From: an uncultured Campylobacter sp.
GTDB lineage: Bacteria > Campylobacterota > Campylobacteria > Campylobacterales > Campylobacteraceae
Direction of reading: 5' to 3'
DNA: 64,000 bases
Assembly (NCBI RefSeq): GCF_947255105.1
Contig: NZ_CAMYFP010000002.1
Coordinates: forward strand, 99,817 to 163,816
Each line of letters begins with the position of its first letter. Position 1 is the first letter of the stretch. The position numbers and the translations under genes were made by a program. The notes beneath the pieces were generated by a model. That model saw only the letters and a list, made by a program, of their open reading frames with translations, had not been told where the DNA came from and did not search any database. Shown piece after piece: positions 42,992 to 52,807 of this stretch.

Positions 42992-44836
42992 ATGAAAAAA
43001 ATTCTTAGTTCAGCCTTAGTTGCTGGAATGCTTTTAGGCATTGGAGTCACGACCTCTATGGCAATGGGTGGTCCAAGTGGTCCAAAAACAGATTATCCAA
43101 ATCCTGGAAAAATAGGTGAAGTTATAGTAAATCCTTATAAAATCGCCCCACTTACAGCAATTATTAGAAATGGTGGTTATGAATTAAAAGATATCAAAGT
43201 AACCATAGCCCCAAAAGAAAATGGACAAACACTTAGCTATCAAGTAAGTGATGCAAAAGCAAAGGGATATGGTGGAATTCCTATTTGGGGACTTTATCCT
43301 GATTATTACAACACGATAAATGTAGAATATACTAAAATTCACGGCTCTAAACAAGAAAAGATAAAAGAGACTTATCACATTTATGCAGCACCAATATACA
43401 CAGAAGTATCTGGCACACCAGATCAAAAAGGCTCAATGTTTAGCAAAATCGAAGTTAAAAAAGTAGCCGATAAATACAAAGATAGACTTTATCTAATCAA
43501 TCACGTAACAAACAAAAGTGGACAAGGCACTAGAGTTGTATGGAACAACCCAATGGGTGGAGCAATAGAGTGGAACTTTTATCCTCAAAATTTCATCATC
43601 GATACAGCAGGAGATGTAAGATGGTATATCTTTGCAAATCCAATATATGACTTTGATAAGGTTTATGGAGCAGGCGTTATGATGGGCTTTAAACAAAACC
43701 CTGATGGTCAGCTTACTTTTGGATACGGACAAAGATATGCTAAATATGATTTAATGGGAAAAGAGAGCTTTAACCGTCAACTTCCACTTGGATATAATGA
43801 TTTTTCACACTCATTTGATGTATCACCAAAAGGAAACTACTTCTTAAGAGTTGGTAGCTCAAATACAAAAAGACTTGATGGCAAAAATGTCCGCACTGTT
43901 AGAGATGTTATTATCGAAGTAGATCCAACAACTGGTGATGTTGTTGATGATTGGAGATTGTATGAGATACTAGATCCTTATAGAGATGTTGTTTTTAAAA
44001 CTCTTGATCAAGGTGCAGTTTGCCTAAACATAGATGCGAATTTAGCAGGTCAAACTCTAAGCGATGAGGATTTGGCAAAACTTGATGACAATGATAAATT
44101 TGGAGATATCATAGGAAGTGGAGCTGGTAGAAACTGGGCGCATGTAAACTCAGTAGATCACGACGCAGAAGATGATAGTATTATCCTTTCAAGCCGCCAT
44201 CAAAGCGCTATTATTAAGATAGGAAGAGATAAACAGGTAAAGTGGATTTTAGGCTCACCTGAGGGGTGGAGTGATAAATTTAAAGATAAGCTTTTAACTC
44301 CAGTAGATAATAAAGGAAATAAAATAGTTTGTGAAGCTAACGGTTCAAAATGTCCAGGATATCTAAACGAAAAAGGTGGATTTGACTACACTTGGACACA
44401 ACATACTGCATTTAAAATAGATGCAAAAAGCAAAGGCGATATCTTATATGTAACAGCTTTTGACAATGGCGATGGTAGAGGCATGGAACAACCAGCACTT
44501 CCATCAATGAAATATAGCCGTGGAGTAATTTACAAAGTAGATCAAAAGAAGATGACTGTTGAGCAAGTTTGGGAGTATGGTAAAAATAGAGGTCATGACT
44601 TCTACTCTCCGGTTACATCAATTACAGAATATCACGCTGATAAAGATTCTATTTTAATGTATTCGGCAACAGCTGGTGGAGCGTTTGATTTTAGCACAGG
44701 TGCTTTTGCCTCACTTCCAAATCCAACTCTTTTGGAATTTGATTATCTAGCAAAAGAACCATCAGTTGAAATCCAGATTTTTGATACAAATGGATATCAA
44801 GCTATTCCTATAAATTTACAAAAAGCTTTTAAGTAG
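42992..44836 (+). CDS. astA: Arylsulfate sulfotransferase, copy 2
   Basis: 614 residues with the same signal peptide type (MKKILSSALVAGMLLGIG). It keeps the active-site set: DFSHSFDVSPKGNYFLR, NWAHVNSVDHDAEDDS, SSRHQSAIIKIGRD and YTWTQHTAF, and the Cys pair is VCEANGSKCPG. It is more diverged from copies 1 and 3 in the N-terminal third (KENGQTLSYQVSDAKAKGYG) and at the C-terminus (DTNGYQAIPINLQKAFK). AAAGGAGAGA precedes the ATG. It probably has a different acceptor or donor preference; that is inference. Confidence 0.93.
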   Translation: MKKILSSALVAGMLLGIGVTTSMAMGGPSGPKTDYPNPGKIGEVIVNPYKIAPLTAIIRNGGYELKDIKVTIAPKENGQTLSYQVSDAKAKGYGGIPIWGLYPDYYNTINVEYTKIHGSKQEKIKETYHIYAAPIYTEVSGTPDQKGSMFSKIEVKKVADKYKDRLYLINHVTNKSGQGTRVVWNNPMGGAIEWNFYPQNFIIDTAGDVRWYIFANPIYDFDKVYGAGVMMGFKQNPDGQLTFGYGQRYAKYDLMGKESFNRQLPLGYNDFSHSFDVSPKGNYFLRVGSSNTKRLDGKNVRTVRDVIIEVDPTTGDVVDDWRLYEILDPYRDVVFKTLDQGAVCLNIDANLAGQTLSDEDLAKLDDNDKFGDIIGSGAGRNWAHVNSVDHDAEDDSIILSSRHQSAIIKIGRDKQVKWILGSPEGWSDKFKDKLLTPVDNKGNKIVCEANGSKCPGYLNEKGGFDYTWTQHTAFKIDAKSKGDILYVTAFDNGDGRGMEQPALPSMKYSRGVIYKVDQKKMTVEQVWEYGKNRGHDFYSPVTSITEYHADKDSILMYSATAGGAFDFSTGAFASLPNPTLLEFDYLAKEPSVEIQIFDTNGYQAIPINLQKAFK

Positions 44837-44841
44837 TTTTT

Positions 44842-44866
44842 AGCCCTTAAATTTAAGGGCTTTTTT
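44842..44866 (+). terminator. Rho-independent terminator after arylsulfotransferase copy 2
   Basis: A perfect 20-base palindrome (AGCCCTTAAATTTAAGGGCT, 44842-44861) is followed directly by TTTTT. This is the strongest intrinsic terminator in the cluster. Confidence 0.8.
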
Positions 44867-44929
44867 CTAAATTTAGACAAAAGTCTCAAATGGTGAGATT
44901 TCTATCTAAATTTCAAAATAGGAGAGAAT

Positions 44930-46777
44930 ATGAAGAAAATTCTTAGTTCAGTCTTAGTGGCTGGTATGCTTTTAGGCGTTGGAGCCACGGCTTCATTTGC
45001 AATTGGCGGACCAAGCGGGGCAAAGGTTGATTATCTAATTCAAGGGCAAATCGGCGAAGTTATTGTAAATCCATATGATATTGCGCCTCTTACTGCAATT
45101 ATTAGAAATGGCGGTTATGATCTAAAAGATGTAAAAGTCAGGATAGTTCCTAAAAAAGGTGGTCAAGAGATAAAATATAGCGTTAGCAATAAGCAAATTT
45201 TAACTCACGGCGGAATTCCTATATTTGGTCTTTATCCTGACTATAAAAACAAAGTCGAGGTCGAATATACAAGGATTTTGGGCGATAAGGCTGATAAACT
45301 AAAAGAAACTTATGAGATATATACCGCGCCAATATATGCAGAACCTGCCGGAATCAAAATACAAGATGGTGCATTTTTTACAGAAGCAGTAGTACATAAA
45401 GCAGCAGATAAAGAATTTAGTGATAGACTTTACTTCTTAACAGGAAACATCCAAAAATCTGGCAAAGGCACACAAGTTGTTTGGAATAACCCAGTTGGTG
45501 GAGCGCTAGAGTGGAATTTCTATCCTCAAAATTTCGTTATAGATACAAAGGGCGAGATTAGATGGTATATGTTTGCTGAGCCGATTTATGATCTTAAATC
45601 CATCTATAACGCAGGTGTTATGATGGGCTTTAAGCAAAATGATGATGGAGCCTTAACTTGGGGATATGGACAGAGATATGCTAAGTATGACCTAATGGGT
45701 AGAAAGATTTTCAATAGACAGCTACCAATAGGCTATAACGACTTTTCACACTCACTAGACAATAGCCCAAATGGAAACTACTTTTTAAGAGTTGCAAGCT
45801 CAAATCAAAAGCGACTTGATGGCAAAAATGTCCGCACCGTGCGAGATGTTGTCATAGAGGTAGATGAAAATGGAGTAGTTTTGGACGAGTGGAAGCTATA
45901 TAATATATTAGATCCTTACAGAGATGTAAATATGAAAGTGCTTGATCAAGGTGCAGTTTGCCTAAATATCGACGCAAGTATGGCAGGAAAAACTTTAAGC
46001 AGCGAAGATTTAGCAAAAATGGATGAAAGTGATAAATTTGGCGATATCGTAGGAAGTGGTCCTGGTAGAAACTGGGCGCATGTAAACTCAGTAGATCATG
46101 ATGCAGAGGATGATAGCATCATACTTTCAAGTCGCCATCAAAGCGCTATTATTAAGATAGGAAGAGATAAAAAGGTTAAGTGGATTTTAGGCTCACCTGA
46201 AGGGTGGAGCGATAAATTTAAACCATTTTTACTACAACCAATCGATAGCAAAGGTAACAAGATAAGTTGTGGAGAAAGTGGCTCAAAATGCCCAGGATAT
46301 GAGAGTGATAAAGGTGGCTTTGACTACACTTGGACGCAACACACTGCATTTAAAATTGATGCAAAAAGTAAAGGTGATATCTTATATGTAACAGCTTTTG
46401 ACAACGGAGACAGCCGTGGTATGGAGCAACCTGCACTTCCATCGATGAAATATAGCCGCGCAGTAATCTACAAAATAAACCAAAAGAAGATGACTGTTGA
46501 GCAAGTTTGGGAATATGGTAAAAATCGTGGCAACTCTTGGTATAGCCCAGTTACTAGCCTAACAGAATATCACGCCGATAAAGATAGTGTTGTTGTTTAT
46601 AGTGCGACTGCTGGAACAAATTTCAACCTACAAACAGGTGCTTTTGAGAGCTTGCCAAATCCTTATTTGATGGAATTTAAGTGGGGCGCAAAAGAGCCAT
46701 CATTTGAAATACAGCTAAAAGGAATTTCTGGCTATCAAGCAATGCCAATTAGTCTTAAAAAAGCATTTGAAAACTAA
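44930..46777 (+). CDS. astA: Arylsulfate sulfotransferase, copy 3
   Basis: 615 residues with signal peptide MKKILSSVLVAGMLLGVG. Active-site elements match the other copies: DFSHSLDNSPNGNYFLR, NWAHVNSVDHDAEDDS, SSRHQSAIIKIGRD and YTWTQHTAF, with Cys pair SCGESGSKC. Over the N-terminal part it resembles copy 1, and in the central and catalytic part copy 2 (SPEGWSDKFK, GDILYVTAFDNG), so it may be a recombinant of the two. TAGGAGAGA precedes the ATG. Confidence 0.93.
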   Translation: MKKILSSVLVAGMLLGVGATASFAIGGPSGAKVDYLIQGQIGEVIVNPYDIAPLTAIIRNGGYDLKDVKVRIVPKKGGQEIKYSVSNKQILTHGGIPIFGLYPDYKNKVEVEYTRILGDKADKLKETYEIYTAPIYAEPAGIKIQDGAFFTEAVVHKAADKEFSDRLYFLTGNIQKSGKGTQVVWNNPVGGALEWNFYPQNFVIDTKGEIRWYMFAEPIYDLKSIYNAGVMMGFKQNDDGALTWGYGQRYAKYDLMGRKIFNRQLPIGYNDFSHSLDNSPNGNYFLRVASSNQKRLDGKNVRTVRDVVIEVDENGVVLDEWKLYNILDPYRDVNMKVLDQGAVCLNIDASMAGKTLSSEDLAKMDESDKFGDIVGSGPGRNWAHVNSVDHDAEDDSIILSSRHQSAIIKIGRDKKVKWILGSPEGWSDKFKPFLLQPIDSKGNKISCGESGSKCPGYESDKGGFDYTWTQHTAFKIDAKSKGDILYVTAFDNGDSRGMEQPALPSMKYSRAVIYKINQKKMTVEQVWEYGKNRGNSWYSPVTSLTEYHADKDSVVVYSATAGTNFNLQTGAFESLPNPYLMEFKWGAKEPSFEIQLKGISGYQAMPISLKKAFEN

Positions 46778-46785
46778 AATTTAAA

Positions 46786-46811
46786 TGAGTGCAAGTGCAA
46801 ATTTGCACTCA
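46786..46811. terminator. Terminator hairpin between astA copy 3 and the convergent gene
   Basis: TGAGTGCAA (46786-46794) pairs with TTGCACTCA (46803-46811), loop of 8 bases, 9 bases after the astA stop and 9 bases before the end of the minus-strand gene. Flanking AAATTTAAA/TTTAAA extends the symmetry, fitting bidirectional use. Confidence 0.65.
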
Positions 46812-46819
46812 AATTTAAA

Positions 46820-47230
46820 CTACTCTTGTGGTAGATAAGTTAAAATTTGGCACGCTCTTTTACTACCCAGATCACAAGCCTTTAAAAGCGTTACAGTTGA
46901 TCCTTCAAAACTATGCGAAGTGCCTTTTCCCTCCAAATAATGAACCGAAGCCTCATAACAACTCTCACTTACATTATTTTCACAACCTTTATTAAAAATC
47001 TCAAATGCTCTTACAACATCCTTTTCCACGCCAAGCCCTCTTTGGAGCATATCAGCAAATAAAAAACATTTTGCCTCACTTCCGTTCTCGCACTCTTTTT
47101 CCAAATAAGATGATAAGTTTAGACATGATTTTTCATCGCTTTTTACAATGCAGCCATCAAGTGCTTTGTCAAAATCCAAGCCAAATCCCACACTAAAAAC
47201 CAAAATCAAACATAAAATAACTTTTCTCAT
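46820..47230 (-). CDS. Exported Sel1-repeat, cysteine-rich protein
   Basis: 136 residues with a signal peptide (MRKVILCLILVFSVGFG). The mature part has Sel1-like repeats with paired cysteines: CENGSEAKCFLFADMLQRGL, GCENNVSESCYEASVHYLEG and ACDLGSKRACQIL. In Helicobacter Hcp proteins such pairs form disulfides inside each repeat. A link to the nearby dsb genes is plausible but unproven. Function unknown. Confidence 0.8.
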   Translation of the reverse strand: MRKVILCLILVFSVGFGLDFDKALDGCIVKSDEKSCLNLSSYLEKECENGSEAKCFLFADMLQRGLGVEKDVVRAFEIFNKGCENNVSESCYEASVHYLEGKGTSHSFEGSTVTLLKACDLGSKRACQILTYLPQE

Positions 47231-47384
47231 AAACTTTCCTAATAAAAAATTATATGATTTTAGCTTTTTATATTAAATCAAATTATAAACAATTTAAAAA
47301 TAAAAGATAAAAATTTTAATTTTATATTTTTAAATATTAATTAAAAATTTGATACCATTTTCACAAGAAATAAAAGGAAACAAA

Positions 47385-48380
47385 ATGAAAAAAGTTTTAA
47401 TCTTTATCTTTTTAACAAATTTTTTATGGAGTGTGGATATGAATAAAAATACTAACAATAGTGAAATTTATTTAGCCGGTGGGTGCTTTTGGGGAATGCA
47501 GGGGTATTTTGACAAAATTAATGGAGTTATAAAAACCGATGTTGGTTATGCAAATGGAAAAAGTGCGAGCACAAGTTATAAAGAACTTCATAAAACAATG
47601 CATGCTGAGACGCTTCACCTGATTTATGATAAAAATAAAATTAGTTTAAATGAAATTTTAAGACATTTTATAAGAGTGATAGACCCGACTTCACTAAACA
47701 GACAAGGAAACGATGTTGGCACACAGTATAGAAGTGGAATTTACTATGTTGATGTAGAAAGTGGCAATGAAGCGATTTCATTTATAAAAGAAATTTCTAA
47801 ATTTTATGAAAAACCAATTGTTGTTGAAGTAGAGCCACTTAGAAACTATACTTTAGCTGAGAATTATCATCAAAAATATTTAGAGAAAAACCCAAACGGA
47901 TATTGTCATATTGATTTGAGTTTGGCAAAAACTCCACTAGAAAAGATTTACAATAAACCAAATGATGATGAAATAAGAAAAAATTTAAGTGAAATTTCAT
48001 ATCAAGTAACACAAGAAAATGCCACTGAAATGCCATTTTCAAGCAAATATGATGATTTTTACGAAAAAGGAATTTATGTTGATATCGTAAGCAAAGAGCC
48101 ACTTTTTAGCTCATCTGATAAATTCAATGCAGGATGTGGGTGGCCAAGCTTCTCAAAACCAATTGGCAAAATTAATGAAAAAAAAGACTTTTCACATGGC
48201 ATGATAAGAACTGAAGTAAGATCAAAATTTGCAAACTCTCACTTGGGACACGTTTTTAATGACGGACCAAAAAGCAAAGGTGGGCTAAGATATTGTATAA
48301 ATGGTGCTGCTTTGGAGTTTATCCCACTTAAAGAGATGGAGGAGAAAGGGTATAAAGATTATATTAAATTTGTGGAGTAA
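47385..48380 (+). CDS. msrAB: Exported fused methionine sulfoxide reductase MsrAB
   Basis: About 331 residues from the ATG with AAAGGA six bases upstream; an earlier in-frame ATT at 47349 has no ribosome binding site. A signal peptide (MKKVLIFIFLTNFLWSVD) is followed by MsrA, with catalytic Cys in LAGGCFWGMQGYFD and DVGYANG, then MsrB, with GCGWPSFSKPI, SHLGHVFNDGP and catalytic Cys in LRYCINGAAL. The zinc-binding Cys pairs of some MsrB forms are absent. It repairs oxidised methionine in exported proteins. Divergent from the Sel1-repeat gene. Confidence 0.95.
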   Translation: MKKVLIFIFLTNFLWSVDMNKNTNNSEIYLAGGCFWGMQGYFDKINGVIKTDVGYANGKSASTSYKELHKTMHAETLHLIYDKNKISLNEILRHFIRVIDPTSLNRQGNDVGTQYRSGIYYVDVESGNEAISFIKEISKFYEKPIVVEVEPLRNYTLAENYHQKYLEKNPNGYCHIDLSLAKTPLEKIYNKPNDDEIRKNLSEISYQVTQENATEMPFSSKYDDFYEKGIYVDIVSKEPLFSSSDKFNAGCGWPSFSKPIGKINEKKDFSHGMIRTEVRSKFANSHLGHVFNDGPKSKGGLRYCINGAALEFIPLKEMEEKGYKDYIKFVE

Positions 48381-48417
48381 TTTTATAGCCTAAATTTAAC
48401 CTTTGGCTCTATCAAGA

Positions 48418-49104
48418 CTAAACTTCATCTAATGCTTTTAAAACATATCCAACTGAAGTGACATTTATGATATCTAGAGTTGGTAGGCTCTTTTTGAGTC
48501 GCATTATAGCGGTGTGAATGGAGGAGTTTTGCATATATTTGCCATCATAAATATACTCATTTATCATATCGTAGCTCACAATTTGCCCAAGATTGTAAAT
48601 AAAAAGCCACAAAAGTCTATGTTCATTAAGGCTTAGATAAAACGCACTGCCATTCAAATAGATAGTTTCACTAGCTAAGTCTGCTGTGATCTGCTCGCTC
48701 AATACTATCTTTTTGTCTGGAATTTTTAGTAAATTTATAATGAGTGCATTTAAAAGCTCCTCGACAACTATCGGTTTTTTAAGAAAAAATGTCGCTCCGC
48801 TCTTTATGCTTTTAAATAAATTCTCATCTGTATCGTATGAAGTGATGATGAAAAACATCTGATTTGGCTTTATTTTGATGATCTCCTCCATCATCTCAAG
48901 ACCATTTAAATTTGGCATATGTATATCTGTCACAACGACATCGGTTTTATTTTTCTTAAACTCCTTTAGCCCCTCAAGCCCATCTTTTGCCGTTCTTACG
49001 CTATTTACATAAATTCTTAATGACTTTTTAAGGCTAAGTAGGGCTATCTCGTCATCTTCAACTAACAAAATATCAATCTTTTTCAAAATACTAAATCTAC
49101 TCAT
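48418..49104 (-). CDS. OmpR-type response regulator
   Basis: 228 residues. The receiver has DILLVEDDEIALLSLKKSL, phosphoacceptor Asp in VVVTDIHMPNLNG (about 60) and Lys in ATFFLKKPIVVEEL. A winged-helix output domain follows (LSLNEHRLLWLFIYNLGQIV, SSIHTAIMRLKKSLPTL, VTSVGYVLKAL). It overlaps the kinase gene by 8 bases. It may control the nearby sulfotransferase or msrAB genes, but no binding site was identified. Confidence 0.88.
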   Translation of the reverse strand: MSRFSILKKIDILLVEDDEIALLSLKKSLRIYVNSVRTAKDGLEGLKEFKKNKTDVVVTDIHMPNLNGLEMMEEIIKIKPNQMFFIITSYDTDENLFKSIKSGATFFLKKPIVVEELLNALIINLLKIPDKKIVLSEQITADLASETIYLNGSAFYLSLNEHRLLWLFIYNLGQIVSYDMINEYIYDGKYMQNSSIHTAIMRLKKSLPTLDIINVTSVGYVLKALDEV

Positions 49105-50713
49105 ATTGCATCTCTTTTTTTATTAGCAGCTCAAAGCTTGTAGGAGCTCTTAAATTTATAAGTTTCAAATCCCCGCCTAGCTTATTTATCGCGATATTTT
49201 TAGCAAAATAAAGTCCAATTCCGCTCCCATCTTTTTTTGAACTGACCTTTATCTTTGAAAAGATTTTTTGGCTCAACTTCTTGCTTATTCCACCGCCCAT
49301 ATCGCTTACTACGATACTTACAAACTCATCAAGCTCTTTTACAACTATCTTTATGATTCTACTTTTTGGAGCATTTTTATATCTGCTAAGTAGGGCATCT
49401 TTGGAGTTTTGAATAAGCACTAAAAAGACCTGTTGTAGGTAGTTTTTTCTATTTTTGACACGGATTTCCTCATCACAGATAAAATCCACATTGACATTTG
49501 AACTCTTTAAGTTTGTGCTTAAAATAGTAAGAGTGTTGTTGATGGACTCTTTGATGTCAAATTCTTTTATATCGTCGCTATATCTATAAAAATCCTTGAT
49601 AGTATCGATAGTTTCGCTCATCAAAGTGACTGATTTTAGGGCTAAATTTAAGTTTTCATCCAGCTCATCGCTACTTAAACGCTTTTCGTTTTTTAGCAAA
49701 ATTGTGCTACTAAGCACAAGTGATATAGCATTTAGCGGAGTTTTTAACTGATGAGAGATATCTGCAACTAGATGACCAGTTTCGGTCGATTTGATTTGAT
49801 TTTGTATGATTATGTCAAGATCTCTCTGTTTTTCTTTGAGTCTGTTTATTTTGTTGGTATAGATCAAGTTTCCAACAAGCGCCAAAATGGCAAAACTAAT
49901 AAAAATCAAATTTGCATTTTTTACCAAAACTTCAAAGTTTTCCTTTATGATATCGCTTTGATTTATCCCAACGCCAACATACCAATTCAAATTTTCTATC
50001 TTAAAAAATCTAATATCCCTAACTCTAAAATTATCTCTGTGCTGCTCTTTTAGGCGCAAAAAGTTGCTTATGACACTCTCGTCTATCTCTATGCTATCTG
50101 TGTTGATGTTGCCAAATTTATCTATCAAAAAGAGAGTTTGTATGTTTGGGTTAGTATATGTTTTTGTCTTTTTTAAGATAAGTTCTGCATTGATAACTCC
50201 ACAAAAAACGGTATTTTCTTTTACTCTAACACAGATATTTATAGCTTTTACTCCCAAAACCCCATGCTTTGAGACTGTGGTTATGGTAGAGTTTTTGCTA
50301 GAAGATGATTCCCAAAACCAAAGTTTGTTCGCTATCTCTTTATCATTTATCTTATGTTTTTTGCCATCGCTTGTGTAGATAAAATCATCATTTTTTGTGT
50401 ATATTTGAAACATATCAAAAATGGTGTCATTAAAGTATGAGTTTTGAAGATATTTTAAAAGTTCATCATCATTTTTCAAAATTTCGGGATTGTTTTTTAA
50501 GAATTCTGCCTGTTTTGAAACTCTTTCCCGCTGAAAATTTATCCATGTTAAGATGGAATTTGAGACCTCCATTCCTATGGCAGTGGTAAATTTTTCACTA
50601 AAATCGCTAAATTGACCATTTATTTTGTTAAAACTTACTATTGTTATTGCAAAATAGACAACTCCCATTGCAGTAAAAAGCAGATAAAACTTCAAATTTG
50701 ATCTAGAAAACAC
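49097..50713 (-). CDS. Sensor histidine kinase with extracytoplasmic Cache-like domain
   Basis: 538 residues: helix at about 9-27, a periplasmic region of some 240 residues with a double Cache-like outline (FDMFQIYTKNDDFIYTSDGK, TLFLIDKFGNINTD, NWYVGVGINQ), second helix about 270-290, then the kinase core. Motifs are ISHQLKTPLNAISL (phosphoacceptor His), VLIQNSKDALLSR (N box), VSDMGGGIS and GSGIGLYFAKNIAI. It probably senses a small periplasmic ligand. Unusual order: the kinase gene precedes the regulator. Confidence 0.88.
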   Translation of the reverse strand: MFSRSNLKFYLLFTAMGVVYFAITIVSFNKINGQFSDFSEKFTTAIGMEVSNSILTWINFQRERVSKQAEFLKNNPEILKNDDELLKYLQNSYFNDTIFDMFQIYTKNDDFIYTSDGKKHKINDKEIANKLWFWESSSSKNSTITTVSKHGVLGVKAINICVRVKENTVFCGVINAELILKKTKTYTNPNIQTLFLIDKFGNINTDSIEIDESVISNFLRLKEQHRDNFRVRDIRFFKIENLNWYVGVGINQSDIIKENFEVLVKNANLIFISFAILALVGNLIYTNKINRLKEKQRDLDIIIQNQIKSTETGHLVADISHQLKTPLNAISLVLSSTILLKNEKRLSSDELDENLNLALKSVTLMSETIDTIKDFYRYSDDIKEFDIKESINNTLTILSTNLKSSNVNVDFICDEEIRVKNRKNYLQQVFLVLIQNSKDALLSRYKNAPKSRIIKIVVKELDEFVSIVVSDMGGGISKKLSQKIFSKIKVSSKKDGSGIGLYFAKNIAINKLGGDLKLINLRAPTSFELLIKKEMQYE

Positions 50714-50825
50714 AAATTTACCTTAGCTATAAAACTCTTAAATTTTTATCTACACACAGCAGCCAAAAGTTGGCTCTGTGTTATTAAAAATCAAAGAGCA
50801 AATCTTTTGACCCGTGTTTAAGCAG

Positions 50826-52241
50826 TTAGTTAAGCAAGTTCCCAATCACTTCATCGTTTACTAGCACATTTGCATTGCTATCTAGTTTGATAGTTAAAAC
50901 TGACTTGTTCTTTGTCTGGATAAAAAAGTCATTAAACAAATAGGCTAGACTATCGTATTTGTGCTTTTTTGCAAGCTCTTCAAGAGTTGAGTTTAACTCT
51001 ATTTTTGTGTAAAAATCACTCAAAGAGATAAGTGTTTTCTCATCAAAAGTGCTAAATTCTTTTTTGTCCTTATTAAATGAGTAGTTTAGAACTATATTTA
51101 GCTCTTTGTCATCTGCAAGCTTAAATTTAAACTGATCTATGTTAAATATAACTCTATCTTTTGAGAAAATTTGCGGTATATTTGCTGCGATATAGTCCAT
51201 CATCTCATCAAAATTCTCACTCATCTCAGGAGTTGTTTCCATAAATAATTTCATAAATTTTATGTAGTTATCTGGTGTAAAAATCATATTTGACTTTATA
51301 TCAAAGTCTTTTAAGATAAGTGGGTCGGTGCCAAATAGATTGATAAGCATACTCTCTATGGTCGCAGAGGCATTTTGGTTGCCAATGCCATTTTTAAATG
51401 AATAGTTGCTTTTTGTCTTGATACCTATCATGTTGAAGTAGTCAATGTTGCCATCTGGATTGTTGTCAAAACCAACAATGCCAAAAGAGTCGATAGAGAG
51501 CTTCTCTTCTACATTATCATTTAGCAAAAATTCATAATAATGTTTAGTTCTTTCAAATGGCACTCCATTCTCACACTCAACATCATAGTTGAAATTTTTA
51601 GTTATAACCATAACTAGCGGCGAGATGAGCGAGATATCATCAGCCTTAATTTTGAGTGATTTGGTAGCTTTTGAAGTTGTTTGTGACTCAAATGTAAGCC
51701 CTTTTGTGCTTAACCTAAGTGCTCCTTGCTGCATAGGAAAGATGAGATCTTTTAGCTTTATTTTTTGATCTATCTCGTCCAATAACCCGCTTCCCTCAAA
51801 GGTAACTATCTCATTTGTAGAAAAAAGACTCTTTGCAATCTCAAGATGAGGCTGTGATGTGATGGTAATGTGGCCTTTAAATTTCACTCCTGATGATAAA
51901 TTTAAAGGAGAGTGCTCTAAGTTGTAATTTACAACAACTTCCAAATCATTGTTTAAAAACTTATTGTCACTTAATTCTTTATATAGTTCGTCGTTTCCGT
52001 AGTCTAAATATAGATATAACTCTTTTACAAAATCCATCATCTTATCTTTTGTTATAAGAAGAGTTGTTGTTCCGTTTGAGTGCATAAAGCCTTTGTGAAA
52101 GTCCTGTTTTTTTACATCAAATATGGCACTTGACGCAAAATAGGCGGTGACCTCTTTTTCTATGCTGTTGCCGACCACTTTGTAAGTGGCAAAGAGTGCT
52201 ATTAAAACTACTGCTAAAAATATCGAAATCTTTTTAAACAT
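50826..52241 (-). CDS. DUF945-family (YdgA-like) protein
   Basis: 471 residues with one N-terminal helix (MFKKISIFLAVVLIALFATY) and a large periplasmic part with many amphipathic strands. Family-type features are EKEVTAYFASSAIFDVKKQD, GHITITSQPHL and DRVIFNIDQFKFKLADDKEL. Function of the family is unknown. It overlaps the DedA gene upstream by 8 bases, so they are co-transcribed. Confidence 0.75.
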   Translation of the reverse strand: MFKKISIFLAVVLIALFATYKVVGNSIEKEVTAYFASSAIFDVKKQDFHKGFMHSNGTTTLLITKDKMMDFVKELYLYLDYGNDELYKELSDNKFLNNDLEVVVNYNLEHSPLNLSSGVKFKGHITITSQPHLEIAKSLFSTNEIVTFEGSGLLDEIDQKIKLKDLIFPMQQGALRLSTKGLTFESQTTSKATKSLKIKADDISLISPLVMVITKNFNYDVECENGVPFERTKHYYEFLLNDNVEEKLSIDSFGIVGFDNNPDGNIDYFNMIGIKTKSNYSFKNGIGNQNASATIESMLINLFGTDPLILKDFDIKSNMIFTPDNYIKFMKLFMETTPEMSENFDEMMDYIAANIPQIFSKDRVIFNIDQFKFKLADDKELNIVLNYSFNKDKKEFSTFDEKTLISLSDFYTKIELNSTLEELAKKHKYDSLAYLFNDFFIQTKNKSVLTIKLDSNANVLVNDEVIGNLLN

Positions 52242-52806
52242 CTTTTTTCCTTTTTTTGGTATTTATTTTGAAATATAGATATATTGAGCCGATGAGTAGG
52301 ACGATAAAAAGCGGCGCAAGATATGGTTTTTTGGCAAAGACTTCATAGGCATTTATAAAAAACTCTCCTACAAAAAAGCTTCCAAGTCCAAAGAGTAGCG
52401 CCCAAATAAACGACGCTATGAAATTTAAAAAGAGAAACTTTTTAAATGGATATTTTGTAAAGCCGATTGCCATTGGTATGAGTGTTTTTATGCCATAGAT
52501 ATATTTTTGGATAAAAATCATCTTGTTGCCATGCTTTTTGATAAGCAAATTTGCAAGAGCTAAATTTCTCCTCTGTCTTCTTAAATAGGGCATTATCTGA
52601 TCTTTGTTATAACGACTTAGATAGAAAAGCACGCTGCTTCCTATGGCGTTTGATATGGTTGCTATGGTAATTACTATGACTATGTTCATCTCATTCATAT
52701 AGCTTAAAACTCCAGCCGCAACAAGCGCTACAAAGCCGCCACCAAAGGAGTAAAAAAACAAAAATAGATATCCGTATGTTGAGAGATTGGTTAAGGTATC
52801 GTGCAT
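52234..52806 (-). CDS. DedA-family membrane protein
   Basis: 190 residues with about five hydrophobic segments. The family motif is FIQKYIYGIKTLIPMAIGFT (reentrant loop with the conserved basic residue), and FFYSFGGGFVALVAAGVLSY lies near the N-terminus. DedA/VTT proteins are thought to flip lipids such as undecaprenyl phosphate or phosphatidylethanolamine; the substrate here is unknown. It lies one base downstream of the SYLF gene. Confidence 0.85.
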   Translation of the reverse strand: MHDTLTNLSTYGYLFLFFYSFGGGFVALVAAGVLSYMNEMNIVIVITIATISNAIGSSVLFYLSRYNKDQIMPYLRRQRRNLALANLLIKKHGNKMIFIQKYIYGIKTLIPMAIGFTKYPFKKFLFLNFIASFIWALLFGLGSFFVGEFFINAYEVFAKKPYLAPLFIVLLIGSIYLYFKINTKKRKKDV

Positions 52807-52807
52807 A

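Noticed and set aside
41199..46000. Several long minus-strand open frames opposite the sulfotransferase genes
   Set aside because: They lie within intact, motif-bearing + strand genes, have no ribosome binding sites or recognisable domains, and reflect codon bias of the sense strand.
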